Shown: positions 42,193-51,608, counted from the stretch's first letter. The stretch: 64,000 nucleotides of DNA from Paracoccaceae bacterium (GCA_003605175.1 QWDA01000001.1:62001-126000); one strand, 5' to 3'. The notes: a model not told the origin generated them from the letters alone. Translations and numbers: made by a program.

Positions 42193-43812
42193 ATGAGGGA
42201 AGATTTCGACGCGCCGGGCCGGGTGCCGGCGAACCACGTGCCGCTTTCGCCGGTGTCGTTCCTTAACCGGGCGGCGGAGGTCCATGCCGACCGGGTGGCA
42301 GTGGTCTATGGGCCGGTGCGCCGGACATGGGCCGAGACCGGCGCGCGGATCCGCGCGGTGGCGGGCGCGCTCGAGGCGCGGGGGATCGGCCCGGGCGACA
42401 GCGTGGCGGTGATCGCGCCGAACATCCCCGAGATGTTCGAGCTGCATTTCGCAGTGCCGATGGCGGGCGGCGTGCTGACCGCGCTGAACACCCGGCTCGA
42501 GGCGGAGACGGTGGCCTATATCCTGGACCATTCGGAGAGCCGGTTGGCGATCGTGGACACCCAGTACCGGCCGCTATTCGACGCGGCCCTGGCGCTCCTG
42601 GGGCGCGAGATTCCGGTGGTGGAGATCATCGACCCGCAGGGGCCGGCGCCCGAGGGGACCGGCTGTGCGACCTATGAGGACCTGGCCGCGCATGCGCCCT
42701 TCGCGGGCGACGGGCTGCCCGGGGACGAATGGCAGGCGATCGCGCTCAACTACACGTCGGGCACCTCGGGGCGGCCCAAGGGGGTGATCTATCACCACCG
42801 GGGCGCCTATCTGATCGCGCTCGGAACGGCGGCGGGCTGGCCGGTGGGGCACGCGCCCTCCTATCTCTCGGTGGTGCCGATGTTCCACTGCAACGGCTGG
42901 GGCCATCCCTGGATGATGCCCATCGTCGGCGGCAAGACGGTCTTCGTCCGCCAGCCCGAGCCGAAGCGGATGTTCGCGGCCATCGCGGCGGAGGGGGTGA
43001 CCCATTTCGGTGCGGCTCCGGTGATCCTGCAGATGCTGGCCGAGAGCCCGGACGCGCCCGCGGCGCCGTTCGATCCGCCGATCCATGCCTTCACCGCGGG
43101 GGCGCCGCCGCCGCCGCCGATCCTCGAGCGCAGCGCGGCGATGGGGCTCGACGTGATGCATGTCTACGGGCTGACCGAGACCTATGGCCATATCTCGCAA
43201 TGCCTGCCGCAGCCCGACTGGGAGGGGCTCGACGCCGCGGCGCTGGCCGAGCGGCGGGCGCGGCAGGGCGTGGCGTTTCCAATGCTCGAGGGCATCGCGG
43301 TGTTCGACCGGGAGACCGGCGCGCCGGTGCCGCGCGACGGCACCACACAGGGCGAGATCGCGATCCGGGGCAATGTGGTGATGAAGGGCTATTACAAGAA
43401 CCCCGAGGCGACGGCGGAGGCGTTCAGGGGCGGGTGGTTCTGGTCGGGCGACGCGGCGGTGGTGCATCCCGACGGCTATATCCAGATCCGCGACCGGCTG
43501 AAGGACGTGATCATCTCGGGCGGCGAGAACGTCTCCTCGGTCGAGGTCGAGAATGTGCTCTACCGCCATCCGGACGTGCAGACCGCCGCCGTGGTGGCGC
43601 GCGCCGACCCGAAATGGGGCGAGGTGCCCTGCGCCTTCGTCGAGCTGCGCCCCGGCGCGGTGGCGGACGAGGCGGCGATCATCGGTTTCTGCCGGGAGCG
43701 GCTCGCGGGGTTCAAGACGCCGAAATCGGTGATCTTCACGGAGATCCCGAAGACCTCCACCGGCAAGATCCAGAAGTTCCTGCTCAGGAACCGTGCGAGG
43801 GAGCTCGGGTAG
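42193..43812 (+). CDS. Acyl-CoA synthetase (AMP-forming) linked to dmdA
   Basis: 539 residues of the AMP-binding family: P-loop YTSGTSGRPKGV near residue 197, GLTETYGH, WSGDAAVVHPDGYIQIRDRLKDVI, SGGENVSS and the C-terminal catalytic lysine in TSTGKIQKF. It is directly followed by dmdA with no gap. A 3-methylmercaptopropionate-CoA ligase (DmdB-type) or an acrylate/propionate-CoA ligase would make sense in this position; the sequence resembles general medium-chain fatty-acyl/aryl ligases more than the DmdB proteins I recall, so the substrate is open. Confidence 0.9.
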   Translation: MREDFDAPGRVPANHVPLSPVSFLNRAAEVHADRVAVVYGPVRRTWAETGARIRAVAGALEARGIGPGDSVAVIAPNIPEMFELHFAVPMAGGVLTALNTRLEAETVAYILDHSESRLAIVDTQYRPLFDAALALLGREIPVVEIIDPQGPAPEGTGCATYEDLAAHAPFAGDGLPGDEWQAIALNYTSGTSGRPKGVIYHHRGAYLIALGTAAGWPVGHAPSYLSVVPMFHCNGWGHPWMMPIVGGKTVFVRQPEPKRMFAAIAAEGVTHFGAAPVILQMLAESPDAPAAPFDPPIHAFTAGAPPPPPILERSAAMGLDVMHVYGLTETYGHISQCLPQPDWEGLDAAALAERRARQGVAFPMLEGIAVFDRETGAPVPRDGTTQGEIAIRGNVVMKGYYKNPEATAEAFRGGWFWSGDAAVVHPDGYIQIRDRLKDVIISGGENVSSVEVENVLYRHPDVQTAAVVARADPKWGEVPCAFVELRPGAVADEAAIIGFCRERLAGFKTPKSVIFTEIPKTSTGKIQKFLLRNRARELG

Positions 43813-44916
43813 ATGATCCAGATCTCGCTTTCGCGCCGGCTCCGGCGCACGCCTTTCAGTGAGGGGGTCGAGGCCGCCGGGGTCGCCGCCTACACGGTCT
43901 ACAACCACATGCTCCTGGCCACCGTGTTCCGCTCGGTCGAGGAGGATTACCGGCATCTCAAGGCGGCGGTGCAGGTCTGGGACGTGGCCTGCGAGCGGCA
44001 GGTCGAGATCCGCGGGCCGGAGGCGGCGAAGCTGGTGCAGATGCTGACCCCGCGCGATCTGCGCGGGATGATGCCGGGGCAGTGCTATTACATGCCCATC
44101 GTCGACGAGACCGGCGGGATGCTGAACGACCCGGTGGTGGTGAAGCTGGCCGAGGACCGCTGGTGGATCTCGATCGCCGACAGCGACCTGCTCTACTGGG
44201 TGAAGGGGATCGCCCATGGCTACCGGCTCGACGTGCTGGTGGACGAGCCCGACATCTCGCCGCTCGCGGTGCAGGGGCCGCGGGCCGAGGATCTCATGGC
44301 GGCGGTGTTCGGCGAGGGCGTGCGCGCGGTGCGGTTCTTCCGCTTCGGCCGTTTCGCGTTCCAGGGGCGCGACATGGTGATCGCGCGCACGGGCTATTCC
44401 AAGCAGGGCGGGTTCGAGATCTATCTCGAGGGCGCGGATCTGGGCATGCCCCTGTGGAACACGCTGATCGAGGCGGGGTGGGCGATGGATGTCCGTGCCG
44501 GCTGCCCGAACCTGATCGAGCGGATCGAGAGCGGGCTCCTGTCCTACGGCAACGACATGACCGACGAGAACACGCCGCATGAATGCGGGCTCGGGCGGTT
44601 CTGCGACACCGGGACTGCGATCGGCTGCATCGGCCGCGACGCGCTGTTGCGGGTGGCGAAGGAAGGCCCGGTGCAGCAGATCCGGGCGATTGTCATTCCC
44701 GGCGATCCGGTGTCACCCTGCGACCGGCACTGGCCAGTGATGGCGCAGGGCCGGCAGGTGGGGCGGGTGTCGTCTGCGGCCTGGTCGCCGGATTTCGGCA
44801 CCAATGTCGCGATCGGCATGGTGCGGATGACCCATTGGGATCCGGGGACCGAGATCCTTGTCGAGACGGCCGAGGGGCCGCGGCCGGGCGCCGTCCAAGA
44901 GAGATTCTGGAACTGA
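43813..44916 (+). CDS. dmdA: Dimethylsulfoniopropionate demethylase
   Basis: 367 residues of the GcvT-fold family, matching DmdA rather than glycine-cleavage T protein: RRLRRTPFSEGVEAAGV, YTVYNHMLLATVF, HLKAAVQVWDVACERQVEI, RTGYSKQGGFEIYLEG, RAGCPNLIERIESGLLSYGNDMT and the FGTNVAIGMV end. It moves a methyl group from DMSP to tetrahydrofolate, giving 3-methylmercaptopropionate. The ATG immediately follows the stop of the acyl-CoA synthetase gene, with GGGAG upstream. Followed 9 bp later by acuI, the roseobacter arrangement. Confidence 0.95.
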   Translation: MIQISLSRRLRRTPFSEGVEAAGVAAYTVYNHMLLATVFRSVEEDYRHLKAAVQVWDVACERQVEIRGPEAAKLVQMLTPRDLRGMMPGQCYYMPIVDETGGMLNDPVVVKLAEDRWWISIADSDLLYWVKGIAHGYRLDVLVDEPDISPLAVQGPRAEDLMAAVFGEGVRAVRFFRFGRFAFQGRDMVIARTGYSKQGGFEIYLEGADLGMPLWNTLIEAGWAMDVRAGCPNLIERIESGLLSYGNDMTDENTPHECGLGRFCDTGTAIGCIGRDALLRVAKEGPVQQIRAIVIPGDPVSPCDRHWPVMAQGRQVGRVSSAAWSPDFGTNVAIGMVRMTHWDPGTEILVETAEGPRPGAVQERFWN

Positions 44917-44925
44917 GGAGAAGAG

Positions 44926-45912
44926 ATGTTCAGGGCATTGGTGGTTCGCAAGGACGAGGACGGCGGCAAGACGCATGCGGCGGTCGAGGAGATCGGCGAG
45001 GATCGTCTGCCCGCCGGCGACGTGACCGTGGCGGTCGAGTACTCGACGGTGAACTACAAGGACGGGCTCTGCATTGGCCCGGGCGGCGGGCTGGTGCGGA
45101 GCTATCCGCATGTGCCGGGGATCGACCTGGCCGGGACGGTGGAGCGCTCCGATGACGCGCGCTACAGGCCGGGCGACAAGGTGGTGCTGACCGGCTGGCG
45201 CGTGGGCGAGGTGTATTGGGGTGGCTACGCGCAGAAGGCGCGGGTGAAGGCAGACTGGCTGGTGCCGCTGCCCGCGGGGCTGACGACCCGGCAGGCGATG
45301 GCGGTGGGCACGGCGGGTTTCACCGCGATGCTGGCGGTGATGGCGCTCGAGGATCACGGGATCAAGGAGGGGCCGGTGCTGGTCACCGGGGCGGCGGGCG
45401 GCGTGGGCTCGGTCGCGACGGCGATCCTGGCGAAGCTCGGCCACGAGGTGGCGGGCGTGACCGGGCGACCGGAGACGGCCTCCTATCTGGAGAGCCTCGG
45501 CGCCACGCGGATCGTCGCGCGGGAGGAGATCGCCGAGACGGTGAAGCGGCCGCTCGAGAGCGAGACCTGGGGCGGCTGCGTCGATGCGGTGGGCGGCGCG
45601 ATGCTGGCCCGGGCGCTGGGACAGATGAAATACGGCGCCTCGGTCGCGGCGGTGGGGCTGGCGGGGGGCACCGCGCTGCCGGCGACGGTGATCCCGTTCC
45701 TGCTCCGGGGGGTGAACCTCTTGGGTATCGACAGCGTGATGCAGCCCTGCGCGAACCGGCTGCGCGCCTGGGAGCGGATCGCGGCGGACCTGCCGATGGA
45801 CCGGCTCGAGGCGATGATCCGGCCGGCGGTGCTTTCGGACCTGCCGGTGCTCGGCGGCGAGATCCTGAAGGGCCAGGTCCGGGGGCGCGTCGTCGTCGAC
45901 GTGAACGCCTAG
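44926..45912 (+). CDS. acuI: Acrylyl-CoA reductase AcuI
   Basis: 328 residues, zinc-free MDR superfamily: EYSTVNYKDGLCIGPGGGLV, the Rossmann motif VLVTGAAGGVGSVATAI, and the LGIDSVMQP segment of the AcuI group. It reduces acryloyl-CoA to propionyl-CoA with NADPH, which detoxifies acrylate from DMSP. GAGGAG precedes the ATG. Confidence 0.95.
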   Translation: MFRALVVRKDEDGGKTHAAVEEIGEDRLPAGDVTVAVEYSTVNYKDGLCIGPGGGLVRSYPHVPGIDLAGTVERSDDARYRPGDKVVLTGWRVGEVYWGGYAQKARVKADWLVPLPAGLTTRQAMAVGTAGFTAMLAVMALEDHGIKEGPVLVTGAAGGVGSVATAILAKLGHEVAGVTGRPETASYLESLGATRIVAREEIAETVKRPLESETWGGCVDAVGGAMLARALGQMKYGASVAAVGLAGGTALPATVIPFLLRGVNLLGIDSVMQPCANRLRAWERIAADLPMDRLEAMIRPAVLSDLPVLGGEILKGQVRGRVVVDVNA

Positions 45913-46202
45913 CGGGAGAAGGCGCGCCTCCGGCACGACCGGGCTGGCGGCGCGACGCCGGTTCGGTTCCCCCGCCCGAACAACGCCGAAGACGCCGGGC
46001 GAGCGCCTGCCCGCTCGGGCGGGCTGGCGCTGTGTCAACGTTTGCGAGGACCTTCGAGATTGGATGTGGATGGCACCATAAAGCACGCCGATCATTCGTG
46101 GCTGCGCCATCCCACGGGCAGGCGCCCGCCCGGCTCCGTGCTCTATACGTCGGAGGGAGATCTTGGAGGAGCGACCACCGGTACGCACCCTGCCATCTGG
46201 AC
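45913..46202. other. Intergenic region after acuI
   Basis: About 290 bp with no credible gene. It holds GC-rich imperfect palindromes (for example GAGCGCCTGCCCGCTCGGGC near 46000) and ACGGGCAGGCGCCCGCCCGG at 46117, which resembles a stretch at 60678. A rho-type or hairpin end for the dmdA-acuI transcript probably lies here, but no clear U-tract terminator is seen on the plus strand. Confidence 0.4.
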
Positions 46203-46229
46203 AAAAAAAAGCCGCACCTAAGTGCGGCC
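46203..46229 (-). terminator. Strong intrinsic terminator on the minus strand
   Basis: On the minus strand GCCGCAC-TTAG-GTGCGGC followed by eight U residues: a perfect 7-bp stem and a long U-tract. It stands eight bases after the stop of a 40-codon ORF and belongs to no other minus-strand gene, so it marks a short transcript of its own. Confidence 0.9.
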
Positions 46230-46236
46230 TGTCCAG

Positions 46237-46359
46237 TCAGGGAGGAACCATACCGCCCGGCCGGAGCCGGGGAAAATCTGTCGTCGATACCGGTTTCCTT
46301 CGGTGAGCGCCTAGTAAACGCCGCTCTGGCGAGACCGGTTCCGCCGTCGATTTAGGCAT
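46237..46359 (-). CDS. Hypothetical 40-residue basic protein (or sRNA)
   Basis: MPKSTAEPVSPERRLLGA... then a basic stretch and a Pro-rich end (RLRPGGMVPP). It is divergent from glgP and followed directly by a strong terminator. A GCGGGA sits ten bases before the ATG. The protein is not recognised; the terminator is the better evidence that a transcript exists, so an untranslated small RNA is an equal possibility. Confidence 0.45.
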   Translation of the reverse strand: MPKSTAEPVSPERRLLGAHRRKPVSTTDFPRLRPGGMVPP

Positions 46360-46644
46360 AGCACAGAAATCCCGCCTGTGCGCGTGCAGAAAGCGCTTGC
46401 CGGACCGAAGTTGCAGGATCGGCACAGTTCGCCGCGTGCCTCGCCGGGTGCGTACCGCAACCGCAACATGTAAGCCTCTGGCAGATTTGGCGGATCGGGC
46501 CTCGACGCGGCAAACTGTCGGCATCCGGAACTGGCGCCCAAAAATGCGGCATACGGCTAGTGCCTGCACAGTCGGGGCCGTTCCGGCTTGAAGAATCCGC
46601 CCCATGGTCCAGAACATCCGGGAACTGCAGAACGGAAACCAGCC

Positions 46645-49041
46645 ATGACGGTCACCACGCTTCGCGACGATACGCTCGATCACCTGAAGTACCGGCTCGG
46701 GAAGGACGCGCGCCACGCGACCACCCAGGACTGGCGGATCGCGCTCAGCCATGCGGTGCGCGACCGGGTGGTCGAGTGCTGGTTCGCCTCGACGCGCTCG
46801 GCCTACGACCACAAGGAAAAGCGGGTCTACTACCTGTCGATGGAATTCCTGATCGGGCGGCTTCTGGAAGACGCGATGGTCAATCTCGGGATCCTCGAGG
46901 AGGCGCGCGCGGCGATCGACAGTTTCGGGCTCGACTTCGCCGGGATCGTGGCCGCCGAGCCCGACGCGGCGCTCGGCAATGGCGGGCTCGGGCGGCTCGC
47001 GGCCTGCTTCATGGAGAGCCTCTCGACGCTGGGCTGCCCGGCGATGGGCTACGGCATCCGTTACGAGCACGGACTGTTCCGGCAGAGCTTCCAGGACGGG
47101 CGGCAGATGGAATATCCCGAGGACTGGCTGCGCCTGGCCAACCCCTGGGAGTTCCCGCGCCCCGAAGCCGGGTTCGAGATCGGCTTCGGCGGCCATGTCC
47201 ATGTGCAGGGCCGGCGGGGCATCTGGCGCCCGGCCGAAGCGGTGCGGGCCGAGGCGCATGACACCCCGGTGATCGGCTGGCAGGGGCGCTGGGCGAACAC
47301 GCTGCGCCTCTGGGAGGCGGAGCCGGTGCGGATCTTCGATCTCGACAGTTTCAACCAGGGGCTCTACGCCCGCGCCGCCGAGCCGGAGGCCTTCGCGAGG
47401 ACGATTTCCCGGGTGCTCTACCCGGACGACACCACGCCCGAAGGCAAGGCGCTGCGACTGCGGCAGGAGTATTTCTTCACCGCCGCCTCGATCCGCGACA
47501 TCCTGCGGCGCTACGAGAGCGAGTATGACGACCTGCGCGGGCTGCCGAACAAGGTGGCGATCCAGCTCAACGACACGCATCCGGCCATCGCCGGGCCGGA
47601 GCTGGTGCGCATCCTGCTCGACGAGAAGGGGCTTTCCTTCGACGATTCCGTCGAGACCGCGCGGGGCTGCCTCAACTACACCAACCACACACTCCTGCCC
47701 GAGGCGCTGGAGCGCTGGCCCGAGGAGCTGATGCGGTCGCTCCTGCCGCGCCATGTGCAGCTCATCGAGGAGATCGACGCCGCGCATGCCAGGCAGTACC
47801 CGTCCCGGACGATCAGCGCGCTCGACCACGGCGAGGTGAAGATGGGCGAGTTGTCGTTCATCATGGCGAACCGGGTGAACGGGGTTTCGGCGCTGCATAC
47901 CGAACTGATGAAATCGACCGTGTTCAAGGATCTGCACGCGCTCCATCCCGAGAAGATCGTGAACGAGACCAACGGCGTCACGCCGCGCCGCTGGATGCTG
48001 AACTGCAACCCGCGGCTTTCGGCGCTGATCACCGAGGCGATCGGGCCGGACTGGGTCTACGAGACCGAGCGGCTGGTTGAGCTCGAACCCTTCATCGAGG
48101 ATGCGGGGTTCCGCGAGCGCTATGCCGCGATCAAGCGCGAGAACAAGGTCGACCTGGCGTATTGGATGGCCAAGGAGCACGGGCTCGAGGCCGACCCGGA
48201 CGCGATGTTCGACATCCAGATCAAGCGGATCCACGAGTACAAGCGCCAGCACCTGAACATTCTCGAGACCATCGCGCTCTGGCAGGAGATGCGCGACAAC
48301 CCGAATGCCGGGTGGACGCCCCGGGTCAAGATCTTCGGCGGCAAGGCGGCGCCGGGCTATGTCTTCGCCAAGGAGATCATCCACCTGATCAACGCGGTGG
48401 CCGAGCGGGTGAACGCGGATCCGGACACGTCGAACTTTCTCCGCGTGGCCTATCCGCCGAACTACAACGTCTCGCTCGCCGAGCGGCTGATCCCGGCGGC
48501 GGATCTTTCGGAACAGATTTCCACGGCGGGGAAGGAAGCCTCGGGCACCGGCAACATGAAGCTCGCGCTGAACGGCGCGCCGACCGTGGGGACGCTGGAC
48601 GGGGCGAATGTGGAGATCCGCGAGCAGGTCGGCGACGAGAACTTCTTCCTGTTCGGCATGACCGCCGAGGAGGTCGTCGCGCGGCGCGAGATCGAAGGCC
48701 ATGCGGGCCGCGCCGTGGCCGAGGATCCGCGGTTGCAGCGGGCCTTGAAGGCGCTCCGGGACGAGACCTTCTCGCCCGGACAGCCGGGTCTGTTCTCGGG
48801 GGTCGCCGACAACGTATCGGGGGCGGACTATTTCCTCGTCGCCTCGGATTTCACCGATTACTGGCGGGTCCAGCGCGAGATCGACGGGGTGTTCACCGAC
48901 CGCGACGCCTGGACGCGGATGGCCGCGCTCAACACCGCGCGCTGCGGCTGGTTCTCGTCGGACCGGACGATCCGCGGCTACATGGCGGATATCTGGGGCG
49001 CCGCGGTGGCGACGCCCCTGCGCCAGGTGGCCGCCGAGTAA
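46645..49041 (+). CDS. glgP: Glycogen/alpha-glucan phosphorylase
   Basis: 798 residues, full length for bacterial GT35 phosphorylases. YYLSMEFLIGRLL, ALGNGGLGRLAACFM, the NKVAIQLNDTHP block and GTGNMKLALNGAPTVGTLDG with the pyridoxal-phosphate lysine at about 639 are present. It releases glucose-1-phosphate from alpha-glucans. No other glg gene is in the window; instead a glucosylglycerol-hydrolase homologue follows 82 bp on. An in-frame TTG upstream is a less likely start. Confidence 0.95.
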   Translation: MTVTTLRDDTLDHLKYRLGKDARHATTQDWRIALSHAVRDRVVECWFASTRSAYDHKEKRVYYLSMEFLIGRLLEDAMVNLGILEEARAAIDSFGLDFAGIVAAEPDAALGNGGLGRLAACFMESLSTLGCPAMGYGIRYEHGLFRQSFQDGRQMEYPEDWLRLANPWEFPRPEAGFEIGFGGHVHVQGRRGIWRPAEAVRAEAHDTPVIGWQGRWANTLRLWEAEPVRIFDLDSFNQGLYARAAEPEAFARTISRVLYPDDTTPEGKALRLRQEYFFTAASIRDILRRYESEYDDLRGLPNKVAIQLNDTHPAIAGPELVRILLDEKGLSFDDSVETARGCLNYTNHTLLPEALERWPEELMRSLLPRHVQLIEEIDAAHARQYPSRTISALDHGEVKMGELSFIMANRVNGVSALHTELMKSTVFKDLHALHPEKIVNETNGVTPRRWMLNCNPRLSALITEAIGPDWVYETERLVELEPFIEDAGFRERYAAIKRENKVDLAYWMAKEHGLEADPDAMFDIQIKRIHEYKRQHLNILETIALWQEMRDNPNAGWTPRVKIFGGKAAPGYVFAKEIIHLINAVAERVNADPDTSNFLRVAYPPNYNVSLAERLIPAADLSEQISTAGKEASGTGNMKLALNGAPTVGTLDGANVEIREQVGDENFFLFGMTAEEVVARREIEGHAGRAVAEDPRLQRALKALRDETFSPGQPGLFSGVADNVSGADYFLVASDFTDYWRVQREIDGVFTDRDAWTRMAALNTARCGWFSSDRTIRGYMADIWGAAVATPLRQVAAE

Positions 49042-49123
49042 CTTCCCGCTATGTCTTTCGGGGGCGGCCCGCCCGGGGCCGCCCTTTGCATTTCACGGAC
49101 GGAGATTGACGAAAGGATCGGCC

Positions 49124-51493
49124 ATGACGCTCAAGGAACGGGCCAGACCGGCGGTCGAGGCGGCGGAGGCCCTGGCTTCATGGTGCGAGACCACGCTGAC
49201 GACGGCGCAGAGCGCCTTCGAGGCGGGCCAGGCGATCGCGCGGAAGCTGGGCGCGCATGTCGAGGGCGAGCGGGTGTGTTTCGGGTTCTGGACGCCCGAG
49301 CTGCAGGACCGCCGGGTGCCCGACAGCGACGTGTTCCTCGAGATCCTCGCGCCCGTCGATCCGCTGTCGCTGACCACCGCGCATCAGGAGCTCGGCTTCG
49401 AGCGCGTGCGGCTGCCGGTCGCGCGCGCCGAGGCGTATTGCTTTGCCGTGGTCGACGGGCTCTGCGCCGGGCGGCGCGAGGCGCTGGGCGATTTCTACGC
49501 GCTGGCCTGGCGCGACGGGAAGGGCGCGTGGCACCGGATCTTCGACCCGCTGGCGATGTCGCTGCCGTTCGGGGCCTTCGCGCCGGCAGAGATCTACGAC
49601 GTTGCCGCGATGCAGGCGGGCCGGGCGGATGCGGCCTATTGGCAGGCGCTCGGGGGGCCGGTGCCGCACAAGGTCGCGCCGCCGGTGAACATCCTGCAGA
49701 TCCATGTGCCGACCGCGACGGCGGGCGGCACGCTCGCCTCGCTCAACCGGCATTTCCAGCGGCTCGCCGAGCGGGTCGCGGCCGGGCTCGACCGGGAGCC
49801 GTTCGACGAAATCTTCCTGGGCTACGACGCGGTGCAGCTCCTGCCGGTGGAGCCCACGACGGTCTATGAGACGGGCCCGGCGTTCTGGGTGGAATCTCCG
49901 GATGACGAGCGGCTCATCGTGACGCTGCAGCGCCCCGACACCACGAACTGGGGCTATGACGTGGTGATCTCCGGCATGGGCACGGTGAACCCGGTGCTTC
50001 TGGAATCCGGGCGGCCCGACGAGCTGGTCGATCTTGCCGCCACGCTCCATACCTTCCCCAACAAGCCCAAGAAGCTGATCCTCGACGTGGTATTCGGCCA
50101 TTCGGACAACCAGGGGCTCGACGCGCTGAACCATCACTATTTCGCCGGCCCGAACATGTACGGGCAGAACCTCGACTACCGGAACCCGGCGGTGCGCACG
50201 ATCCTGCTGGAGATGCAGCGCCGCAAGGTGAATTTCGGCGCCGATGGCGTACGGGTGGACGGCGCGCAGGACTTCAAGTGGTGGGACAGCGAGGAGCATG
50301 TGCTGCGCCATGACGACGAGTACCTGCGGCAGATGTCGGACCTCGTTCAGGAAGTGGCGGGGACCGCATACAAGCCCTGGTTCGTCTTCGAGGATGGCCG
50401 GCCCTGGCCCGAGGAGGACTGGGAGCTGTCGTCGGACTATCGCGCGGTGATCGCGGACCAGGCCGGGACCGATCCCGACGTGTTCCAGTGGGGCCCGCTG
50501 ACCTTCGCCCACAACACGCCGTTCATCTACACGTTCTGGCTTTCGAAATACTGGCGCATCCGCGAGATGCTGGAGGTGGGCGCGAACTGGATCTCGGGCA
50601 CCGCGAACCACGACACGTTGCGCCGGGGCACGCAGGTGAGCCCGAAGCTGAACATCAACACGCGGCTCGGCGAGACGCGGATGGAGATCCTCGACAAGGC
50701 CTATGACAACCCGGCGGTGGACATGTTGACCTATGCGGTGTTCCCCGGCGTGCCGATGGATTTCCTGAACGCGCGGGCGCGGGCGTCCTGGGGGTTCATC
50801 CGGAACCAGGACGACACCTATGGCGTGAAGGTCGTCGCCGAGGAGGCGATCAGCCTGAAATGGCAGGTGGACGAGTACAGCTATTCGCGGCCCGGAAATT
50901 TCTGGCGGCTCAAGGAGATGGGGTTCGAGACCCGCGAGGACCTGCACCGGTTCTTCGAATTCCTGCCGGCGCTGGTCGAGGTGACGGAATACGATCTCGG
51001 CACTATCGCGACGCTCCTGAACGCCGTCGAGCCGAAGCTGGCGGGGCCGGAGACCTATTCCGTGGTGGCCCTGAAGGAGATCGCGCGGGCCTGGATGGAC
51101 GACATGCACGAGTATTGCAATGTCTCGCATTCGGTCGGCGCGCTCGATCCGGCGCAGACCCGGTTCATGCACGGGGTGCGGGAGTTCCGGCGCGCCAATC
51201 CCTGGCTCCGGCGGAATTTCGGGGAGGGCGATCATTTCGACTACCTGAAGCCGATCGACGGGCGCACGGTGTTCGTGGCGCTGCGCAACGGGCCGGGGAT
51301 CCAGAGTTTCACGATCTGCCACATGGAAGGCGGCGAGACGCAGGAATTCGACCCGCTGACGCTGCCGGTGCCGGGGATCGCGGGCTTCGGCTGGGAGGTG
51401 GCGCTCAGGACGCCGTCGATCGGGTCGGACTATCTGGGCGGGCCCCTGGTGATGCGCGATTCGATGGCGCTGACCTATGTGCGGCGGCATTAG
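49124..51493 (+). CDS. Glucosylglycerol hydrolase-like GH13 enzyme
   Basis: 789 residues. It aligns by eye along its length with cyanobacterial glucosylglycerol hydrolase: FGFWTPEL, NILQIHVPTATAGGTLASLNR, YDAVQLLPVEPT, TTNWGYDVVISG, ADGVRVDGAQDF (likely nucleophile Asp at about 379), FEDGRPWPEE (acid Glu at about 423), GTANHDTLRRG. It would hydrolyse the osmolyte glucosylglycerol (or glucosylglycerate) to glucose and glycerol. The ATG with AAAGGA upstream is preferred to a TTG 18 bp earlier. It follows glgP and is likely co-transcribed. Confidence 0.87.
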   Translation: MTLKERARPAVEAAEALASWCETTLTTAQSAFEAGQAIARKLGAHVEGERVCFGFWTPELQDRRVPDSDVFLEILAPVDPLSLTTAHQELGFERVRLPVARAEAYCFAVVDGLCAGRREALGDFYALAWRDGKGAWHRIFDPLAMSLPFGAFAPAEIYDVAAMQAGRADAAYWQALGGPVPHKVAPPVNILQIHVPTATAGGTLASLNRHFQRLAERVAAGLDREPFDEIFLGYDAVQLLPVEPTTVYETGPAFWVESPDDERLIVTLQRPDTTNWGYDVVISGMGTVNPVLLESGRPDELVDLAATLHTFPNKPKKLILDVVFGHSDNQGLDALNHHYFAGPNMYGQNLDYRNPAVRTILLEMQRRKVNFGADGVRVDGAQDFKWWDSEEHVLRHDDEYLRQMSDLVQEVAGTAYKPWFVFEDGRPWPEEDWELSSDYRAVIADQAGTDPDVFQWGPLTFAHNTPFIYTFWLSKYWRIREMLEVGANWISGTANHDTLRRGTQVSPKLNINTRLGETRMEILDKAYDNPAVDMLTYAVFPGVPMDFLNARARASWGFIRNQDDTYGVKVVAEEAISLKWQVDEYSYSRPGNFWRLKEMGFETREDLHRFFEFLPALVEVTEYDLGTIATLLNAVEPKLAGPETYSVVALKEIARAWMDDMHEYCNVSHSVGALDPAQTRFMHGVREFRRANPWLRRNFGEGDHFDYLKPIDGRTVFVALRNGPGIQSFTICHMEGGETQEFDPLTLPVPGIAGFGWEVALRTPSIGSDYLGGPLVMRDSMALTYVRRH

Positions 51494-51558
51494 GCGGCGG
51501 CACGGGGCGCCGGCCATATTTTGGTGACATACCCGTGCTAGGCCTTGCGGGTGTCCTG

Positions 51559-51589
51559 GTTCCTTGGCACCATTCCTGCCATCAGGAAC
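51559..51589 (+). terminator. Stem-loop between the GH13 gene and phoH
   Basis: GTTCCT/AGGAAC outer stem with an inner TGGCA/TGCCA stem, followed by GCCTTTT. It is 66 bp after the GH13 stop and 20 bp before the phoH start. It is either a weak terminator or a leader structure of phoH. Confidence 0.5.
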
Positions 51590-51608
51590 GCCTTTTACGG
51601 AGCTCTTA

